Assembly: GCA_964639535.1 (NCBI GenBank)
Contig: CAZXDV010000092.1
Location: forward strand, 1-10,818
Direction of reading: 5' to 3'
DNA: 10,818 nt
Origin: WLWS01 sp964639535
GTDB taxonomy: Bacteria; Pseudomonadota; Gammaproteobacteria; Eutrophobiales; Eutrophobiaceae
In this document: positions 6,082 to 10,818 of the stretch, piece by piece
Layout of the letters: the number at the start of each line of letters is the position of its first letter
Numbering within the stretch: position 1 is the first letter of the stretch
Notes under the pieces: generated by a model
Seen by the model: only the letters and a program-made list of their open reading frames with translations
Databases searched by the model: none
Told to the model about the DNA's origin: nothing
Made by a program: the position numbers and the translations under genes

Positions 6082-8214
6082 TCAAGGCAGAACAAGGAGC
6101 TTGCGGAAAAAGAAACCTGCAAGAATAAGGCTTATGCCGAGCAGGAAATACAGGCTTGCAGGTGTCGCCGTTGCCGGCATGCTGGCAAATACTTTTTCGT
6201 ATTCCCAACCCGCAGGCAGGTTCACCGGCAGACCTTTCCGGTTGAGTGGCATCTCTTTACGAACTGCCGGGCCGGGGTCAATCGCAACAAGGCTCGTATA
6301 CTTGCTTACCAGCTGGTGTTCCAGGGCCGTCTCAAGTATTTCCTGCCTGTTATTCTCCGCAGCCGAACTTCTCAGGCTGTTTTCCATGAGCGCCTCGATT
6401 TTCTTTCGTGCCCAGAGTTTCGCGACTCCTTTTCGTTGTTGTCCGCCCTCGAGTCCTATGCTGCTTTGCCATGGCTTACCAGCCATCATTCCCGCAAGGC
6501 CTAGCTGTTGCGGAAGCGAATCACCCTTGAGTGTTACCAGCAGAGGTTCACCCAGGTAAAGGTCCGGTACCTGTGCCGGCCATGCTTCAAGTGATATGCC
6601 CTGTGTGTCCAGGTTAATATTTCCAAGCACCGGGTTCCTCAGCTTTCCAAGCAGGGCAGACATTTTTTCTTCTACTTCTGCAATATCCCCGATATAGGTG
6701 TGAGTTCCACGACCAAGCCTGGCCGCGCTGCGCATGAACCAGGAGTTGGGTGCGCTGCCAATGCCGATGGTAAACAGTCGACTGCTACCGATATTGCCTG
6801 CAATGTATTGGAACAGCGCATCCTCGTTGCCAACGCTGCCGTCGGTGAGAAAGATGACCTGCCTGATGCCCGGGCGAACACTATTTTCTTTTTCGCCACC
6901 CTGGTTAAGTGCCAGCCTGAGGGCAGGGGCAATCTCGGTGCCGCCGTTCGCCTCAAGGGAGGCCACGTATGACCTCGCCATGGATAGAGACTGTGGCTTA
7001 AAAGCTGCCAGGGCAGGAAATAGCTGCGAGGTAGAGGAATTGAACTGGATTATGTTGAAGCTATCGCCCGGGCGTAGCTGCGCCAGGGCGAGTTGCAGGG
7101 CGGATTTTGCCTGGCGTATGGAACTTCCTGCCATTGACCCCGATGTATCTATAACAAAGACAGTTTCCCTGTGAAGAATACTTTCCCGGGGAGCGCTCGG
7201 CGGTGTAATCATGAGAAAGGCATACTCTTCGCCGTTTACAGTTTCACGAAACATGGCGGCCGAGGGAGTACTGGCACTTACAGGGAACCAGTTAAGTACA
7301 AAATCCCTGTTGGCAATATCCGCACCCCCGGCGAGATTTACGCGGTAAGTGCCGGGTTTTGCGCCGTGTGCCTTTTCCACATCGACCCTGTGATAGAGAC
7401 TTTTTATACTCGCCACTTCAAAGCCGGCATCAAGATCCACACTGATGGATATGTCGTTGCGTTTTCCTGAATCCGGGTGAATGACATGGGGGGTGATACG
7501 CGAGGCGTCGGCCACTTCAGTTGTGTTACGGGCCCAGCCCTCTCCATTAAAACCGGTGATGATTTGTTTACCCGGTATATAGCGGGGTGCAACTACCGTG
7601 GGTAGACGCAGGCTGAACTCTCCGCGCTGGTAATCAACGATCTGCTGGTATTCAATTTCAACGACAATTACTTCGCGAGGCCCGATATTGGCAATCGACG
7701 TTGTGAATATATTGGGTCGCTGCTGTTCCAGCAGGCTGGCGCGCTTTCCGGCAGACCTGGCACGTTCATACTGTTTACGAGCTTCCTGTTTTTCCCTGAT
7801 TTCACCAACGATTTTCCTTTCACCCACTTTCATCCTGAGCTCGTCAACTGCTGCACTTTCAGGCAAAGGAAAAACATAGACGGCTTCCTGCCATTCATCG
7901 GTTGTATTTTTAAAAGATTGTGTAATCCTGGTTCTTGCGATCATGCCCGTGATAAAAATTTGCACGTCCGTGTGCAAGGTGGGGGTTGCCAGGAAACCTC
8001 GGGGTTTTTTAAACACAAGGCCAGCAGCATTGAGTTCTGTGGGACTTGAAACATGAGCCTGCTGCGAGATGTCCCCTGGCATTTCATTAGCGTGTGCAAC
8101 TCCGTTGCCGGCAAGCACCAGCAAACAGCACATCACGCTAAATACCAGGCCGACAGCGATGCTTCGCTTCACACAATCCTTCAGCACAAATGCGAACGAG
8201 GAAGATGACTGCAT
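6082..8214 (-). CDS. Proteobacterial sortase target protein (VIT + VWA domains, C-terminal sorting signal)
   Basis: This 710-residue exported protein has the architecture of the marine proteobacterial sortase target family (TIGR03788 type). A long signal peptide has its hydrophobic core at 18-36 and likely cleavage near AHA (42). A vault/inter-alpha-trypsin (VIT) domain spans about 62-195, with the landmarks VFPLPESAAVDEL (114-126) and RPNIFTTSIANI (166-177). A von Willebrand A domain spans about 350-525 with an intact MIDAS metal site: DTSGS (356-360), Thr426 in GGTE and Asp458 in TDG. The C-terminus has MPATATP (679-685), a hydrophobic helix and basic R704-K705, the sorting-signal layout. 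The motif has Met where LPxT would have Leu. It is probably the substrate of the sortase encoded downstream; the attachment site in Gram-negatives is unsettled. The start is supported by AGGGGAG 6 bases before the ATG, and pdsO ends 20 bases upstream. Confidence 0.95.
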   Translation of the reverse strand: MQSSSSFAFVLKDCVKRSIAVGLVFSVMCCLLVLAGNGVAHANEMPGDISQQAHVSSPTELNAAGLVFKKPRGFLATPTLHTDVQIFITGMIARTRITQSFKNTTDEWQEAVYVFPLPESAAVDELRMKVGERKIVGEIREKQEARKQYERARSAGKRASLLEQQRPNIFTTSIANIGPREVIVVEIEYQQIVDYQRGEFSLRLPTVVAPRYIPGKQIITGFNGEGWARNTTEVADASRITPHVIHPDSGKRNDISISVDLDAGFEVASIKSLYHRVDVEKAHGAKPGTYRVNLAGGADIANRDFVLNWFPVSASTPSAAMFRETVNGEEYAFLMITPPSAPRESILHRETVFVIDTSGSMAGSSIRQAKSALQLALAQLRPGDSFNIIQFNSSTSQLFPALAAFKPQSLSMARSYVASLEANGGTEIAPALRLALNQGGEKENSVRPGIRQVIFLTDGSVGNEDALFQYIAGNIGSSRLFTIGIGSAPNSWFMRSAARLGRGTHTYIGDIAEVEEKMSALLGKLRNPVLGNINLDTQGISLEAWPAQVPDLYLGEPLLVTLKGDSLPQQLGLAGMMAGKPWQSSIGLEGGQQRKGVAKLWARKKIEALMENSLRSSAAENNRQEILETALEHQLVSKYTSLVAIDPGPAVRKEMPLNRKGLPVNLPAGWEYEKVFASMPATATPASLYFLLGISLILAGFFFRKLLVLP

Positions 8215-8234
8215 TGCGTTCTCCCCTGCTAAAG

Positions 8235-8954
8235 TTAGATCTGGGTATCAAGAGAGAGCTGAATGTCCACGCGCCGGTCAAACACGTATCCTTCATCATC
8301 GCCAAGCGCGGAGAGTGCTTCTGTTTCGCCGTAGGCGTAGGGATGGATGCGCTCTTCCTTGATGCCGGAATTCAGCAGGTGTTGACGTATGGTTGATGCA
8401 CGCTTTTCACTGAGCTTACGGTTATAAACTTCAGTACCGCGCCGGTCGGCGTGTGCTGCGAGATGTACCTGTATTTCTGGATAGCTTTGAATAAAATTAC
8501 CCAGTTTCCTGATACGTGGAATTATCTCGGGATCTATTTCAGCACTGTCGGTTCGAAAATATATGCTGAGAGAGACACCGTTACTCAGTGCCTGCAGGGA
8601 ATCAAAACCCGCTTCCAGCTTCACGGTTTTCAGATTCTGTCCGAAAACTTCCTGCAGACGCGCGAACTCATCCTGCATCGCCACCAGTTCAGCCTTTTTT
8701 ATCTCCAGGTCCTGTTCGAGCCTGGCCATGGCCAGGTCCTCTTTCTTTTCCCGGTTGCCATACCAGGCACCTCCAGCGGCGCCGATGATCGCCCCGGGAG
8801 GACCAGCGATAAGGCCCCCAATCAGGGCGCCGATACCGAGCCCGGCTTCTTCCTTGTGATTTTCCGCGTCACTTTGTGGTCTCGGCTGAGCGGCATAAAC
8901 TGCGACATTGAACAGGCACAGGCAACTTAGAACCAGCAAGGTGTATTTGATCAT
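8235..8954 (-). CDS. pdsO: PdsO, sortase-system OmpA family protein
   Basis: This is a 239-residue envelope protein. The signal peptide (hydrophobic 5-20) is likely cleaved near VYA (19-21). A glycine-zipper segment (GLGIGALIGGLIAGPPG, 38-54, then GAAGGAWYG) may insert in a membrane. A charged helical, probably coiled-coil, stretch follows (~70-110), then a C-terminal OmpA-like peptidoglycan-binding domain (~128-237) with Asp170 in AAHAD and Arg185 in LSEKRAS, the residues that bind diaminopimelate in the family, and a closing DRRVDIQLS. This order matches PdsO (TIGR03789 type) of dedicated sortase systems. It is first in the minus-strand operon, 20 bases before the target gene. AAGGAG precedes two adjacent ATGs; I take the second (8954, 6-base spacing). 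A TTG at 8969 overlaps the Shine-Dalgarno and is unlikely. Confidence 0.92.
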   Translation of the reverse strand: MIKYTLLVLSCLCLFNVAVYAAQPRPQSDAENHKEEAGLGIGALIGGLIAGPPGAIIGAAGGAWYGNREKKEDLAMARLEQDLEIKKAELVAMQDEFARLQEVFGQNLKTVKLEAGFDSLQALSNGVSLSIYFRTDSAEIDPEIIPRIRKLGNFIQSYPEIQVHLAAHADRRGTEVYNRKLSEKRASTIRQHLLNSGIKEERIHPYAYGETEALSALGDDEGYVFDRRVDIQLSLDTQI

Positions 8955-8957
8955 CAT

Positions 8958-9194
8958 GTTCTCCTTCAATTGAATTGTTTTCGTGAAGCTATTAAAGGAC
9001 CTGTATCTGGCAGGCTCGAGTCCGAACCGGGGAGAAGTGCTGATGAATTATGGCGAAAAAATGGAAATCACCCGCGCGCCTCTTTTTTCGGAAGCGGAAT
9101 GCGCTAAAGTAAGGAGATACAGCAGAAAACGGGAATGCGCCTGGACGATTTTGGTCAGCGTAGTATAGAGAAGATTGATTTTGAGGACAGGGTA
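8958..9194. promoter_or_regulatory. Divergent pdsO/pdsR control region
   Basis: This region of under 240 bases between pdsO and pdsR has no credible gene and should hold promoters for both sides. It contains a 9-base direct repeat, GGAATGCGC, at 9096-9104 and 9132-9140 (36 bases apart), and CCTG-n7-CAGG at 9000-9014. A possible pdsR promoter is TGGACG (9142-9147), 16 bases, TATAGA (9164-9169), abutting the second direct repeat. For pdsO, TTTAAT on the minus strand (complement of 8991-8996) could be a -10, but I see no good -35. Regulation by PdsR itself is inference. Confidence 0.4.
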
Positions 9195-9887
9195 ATGACT
9201 AGATTGGTAGCACTGGTCGAGGACGAGGCGGCGATACGGGAAAATTATGAAGATGCCCTGCGCGAGCAGGGCTATGATGTGGCGACCTATGGTGACAGGA
9301 ACAGCGCTATGAGCGCCTTCAATGACAAGCTGCCGGACATGGCGATAGTTGATATTGGCCTTGGAGATGAAGTAGAGGGGGGCTTTGACCTGTGCCGCGA
9401 ACTGAGGCAGAGATCATCCTCTTTGCCAATCATATTCTTGACCGCTAGGGATTCCGATCTCGATACCATATCCGGCCTGCGCCTTGGTGCCGACGATTAC
9501 CTTACAAAGGATATATCCATAGCACAGGTGATGGCCCGGGTGACGGCCCTGTTTCGTCGTATAGATGCGCTGAAATCAGGGGCACCGGAAGGTGAGGTAC
9601 ATCGTGTAGGTGATCTCAGTATTGACGTGAACAGCATGCGTGTTGAGTGGAAGAAAAAACAGATTGATTTGACCCTTACGGAATTCTGGATGCTCCACTC
9701 CATAGCGAAAATACCCGGCCATGTAAAAAGCCGGGATCAACTCATGCAGGATGCAAATATATTCGTCGATGATGGTACAGTTACCTCGCACATCAAGCGT
9801 GTACGGCGTAAATTTGAGCAGGTGGATGCCGGTTTTGACAGCATAGAAACCATCTATGGTATGGGTTACCGCTGGAACAGGGGCTAG
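9195..9887 (+). CDS. pdsR: PdsR, dedicated sortase system response regulator (OmpR family)
   Basis: This is a 230-residue cytoplasmic two-component response regulator. The receiver domain (1-120) has the acidic pair E9/D10, phospho-acceptor Asp53 (IVDIG), Thr83 (FLTAR) and Lys105 (LTKD). A winged-helix DNA-binding domain of OmpR/PhoB type (~135-228) has TLTEFWML (160-167), a recognition-helix region TVTSHIKRVRRKF (195-207) and the terminal YGMGYRW (221-227). Details such as GLGDEVEGGFDLCREL after the phospho-Asp and GHVKSRDQLM match the PdsR family (TIGR03787 type). I chose the ATG at 9195, which begins right before the receiver fold and has GAGG 8 bases upstream; an upstream ATG at 9135 would add 20 non-family residues. 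The kinase gene follows with overlap. Likely targets are the divergent pdsO-target-sortase genes, by analogy. Confidence 0.94.
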   Translation: MTRLVALVEDEAAIRENYEDALREQGYDVATYGDRNSAMSAFNDKLPDMAIVDIGLGDEVEGGFDLCRELRQRSSSLPIIFLTARDSDLDTISGLRLGADDYLTKDISIAQVMARVTALFRRIDALKSGAPEGEVHRVGDLSIDVNSMRVEWKKKQIDLTLTEFWMLHSIAKIPGHVKSRDQLMQDANIFVDDGTVTSHIKRVRRKFEQVDAGFDSIETIYGMGYRWNRG

Positions 9888-10818
9888 AAAAATTTTCAGG
9901 ATCACCATCAGGGCCAAGCTGTTATTCCTTTCCGTCGTCATTCTCGGCATTCCCTATATTGGTCTTGAGTATATTCGCGAGCTGGAACGGCATTTAAGAG
10001 ACGCGCTTGAAGTATCCCTGGTCGATGCGGCCAGGGGCGAAGCCGGCTTACTGCATGGCCGGGTGGAATTATTTGAAATGCACGAGGATGACCCCGACAA
10101 GTCCCTCTACCTTCACTCCCTGGTTCACCCCATCCAGGTGGACGGTTATTCTGCAGACTGGGATGCCTACCTTGCCTGGTCGGATCTTTACAGGAGTGAT
10201 ACCGGCAGCGGCAATACCGACGTCGAATTCAGGTTGATAATCGGTCACCACGAGCAAAATTACTATGTATTGATCCAGGTCGTTGACTCTGAATTGAATT
10301 TTAGCGGGGTCAATCAAATCGAGGAGCAGCTTCATGACCAGGTCAGGCTCGTCATGGAAGACCGTCGAGGTCTGTTACGCACCTATTACTTCTCACCCAC
10401 GGCACCCGGCGTGATTCGGCCCTACTCCTATCGACGCCGGGTAGATGAATTCGGCGATGAAACCAGGGTGCTTGAATACGCCACGAACATAAAGGGTGAG
10501 TGGCAAAAATCTACAACTGGCTACAATCTTGAGATCATATTGCCGGCCCACCTGGTGGGTGAACACCTGGGCTTTGTTGTGAGAAATAGCGACGGCCTTG
10601 ACTCCACTTCTCTCGGCACGGCGGGAGCGGCAACGGAAACCCGGCCTGGTCGGCTTCTACGCTCATCGCCGCAGATAGGCAGGATTATCTCTGCATCAAG
10701 TGGCGTCGAGGGGCGCCGGACATGGGTGCTCAATCACCAGGGACAGGTACTATCAAGCAGCGGGTCACTGGACAAGTCCCATGCGGACATGAAGCGAAAC
10801 TTGTTTTATTCCATGGTT
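9856..10818 (+). CDS. pdsS: PdsS, dedicated sortase system histidine kinase (5' part only)
   Basis: This open frame runs 321 codons to the window edge without a stop. Only the N-terminal sensor part is present; the kinase domains lie outside. With the ATG at 9856 the order is a short N-terminus, one membrane helix (about 21-40, starting KLLFLSVVILGIP), then YIRELERHLRDALE and a long periplasmic region containing HPIQVDGYSADW at 91-102. Position directly after pdsR and this layout match PdsS (TIGR03785 type). The frame overlaps pdsR by 32 bases if ATG 9856 is used, but that site lacks a Shine-Dalgarno and adds 12 unexpected residues. An ATT at 9892, preceded by AGGGG at 8 bases, would give the family-like N-terminus. 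The window end prevents any check of the catalytic His. Confidence 0.85.
   Translation, partial: MVWVTAGTGARKIFRITIRAKLLFLSVVILGIPYIGLEYIRELERHLRDALEVSLVDAARGEAGLLHGRVELFEMHEDDPDKSLYLHSLVHPIQVDGYSADWDAYLAWSDLYRSDTGSGNTDVEFRLIIGHHEQNYYVLIQVVDSELNFSGVNQIEEQLHDQVRLVMEDRRGLLRTYYFSPTAPGVIRPYSYRRRVDEFGDETRVLEYATNIKGEWQKSTTGYNLEIILPAHLVGEHLGFVVRNSDGLDSTSLGTAGAATETRPGRLLRSSPQIGRIISASSGVEGRRTWVLNHQGQVLSSSGSLDKSHADMKRNLFYSMV

Noticed and set aside
5710..6208. Small minus-strand frames in the repeats with recurring peptides such as MRNF..RQG and EEFFAQAR
   Set aside because: Repeat period differs (109, 117, 58) and shifts frame between units, and no single frame spans them, so coding selection is not supported.
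5717..6559. Plus-strand open frame of 280 codons across the repeat spacer and the 3' end of the target gene
   Set aside because: It is antisense to a clear VIT/VWA gene over half its length, the rest is repeat sequence, it has no ribosome binding site and no domain. The repeated peptide patterns come from the DNA repeats.
8955..8969. TTG start for pdsO at 8969
   Set aside because: The extra codons would be the Shine-Dalgarno itself (AAGGAG); ATG at 8954 or 8957 is better.
8983..9168. 61-codon plus-strand frame upstream of pdsR
   Set aside because: No recognisable domain, no ribosome binding site, and it occupies the expected promoter region.
9135..9194. Upstream ATG for pdsR
   Set aside because: Adds 20 residues not seen in receiver domains; ATG 9195 has GAGG at good distance and begins right before the fold.

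Overview
The window looks like chromosomal DNA of a gammaproteobacterium, probably marine or aquatic. The TtcA protein is of the gammaproteobacterial type. The right two thirds carries a proteobacterial dedicated sortase locus (class GN sortase), a system found mostly in marine Proteobacteria. Base composition is ordinary, and I see no insertion sequence, prophage, tRNA, rRNA or CRISPR array. The genus cannot be fixed from this sequence alone.

Layout. Positions 47-1928 (+) hold a small secreted Rap1a/Tai-like protein, ttcA (tRNA 2-thiocytidine synthesis, its GTG start overlapping the preceding stop) and a short site-2 protease family membrane metalloprotease. A secreted protein of unknown function follows at 2026-2856 (+). 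It converges on an mscS-type mechanosensitive channel (2909-3706, -), which has a strong hairpin terminator and a promoter with a perfect -10 box.

Positions 3863-8954 (-) read, in transcription order, pdsO (OmpA-like envelope protein), the sortase target (VIT + von Willebrand A domains with a C-terminal sorting signal), a ~360-base spacer built of degenerate repeats, the class GN sortase, and a protein resembling only the C-terminal alpha/alpha-toroid half of YyaL/DUF255 proteins. Divergent from pdsO, across a ~240-base intergenic region with a 9-base direct repeat, lie pdsR (response regulator) and the 5' part of pdsS (membrane histidine kinase), which runs off the window end.

How they fit. 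PdsS probably senses an envelope signal and phosphorylates PdsR, which may control the divergent pdsO-target-sortase genes. The sortase probably cleaves the target's C-terminal signal. PdsO probably links the system to peptidoglycan or the outer membrane. The individual families are known. The less expected points are the repeat array between target and sortase (one repeat apparently supplies the sortase ribosome binding site), the thioredoxin-less YyaL-like gene at the operon end, the MPATAT variant sorting motif, and the lack of an ordinary start codon near the expected N-terminus of PdsS.
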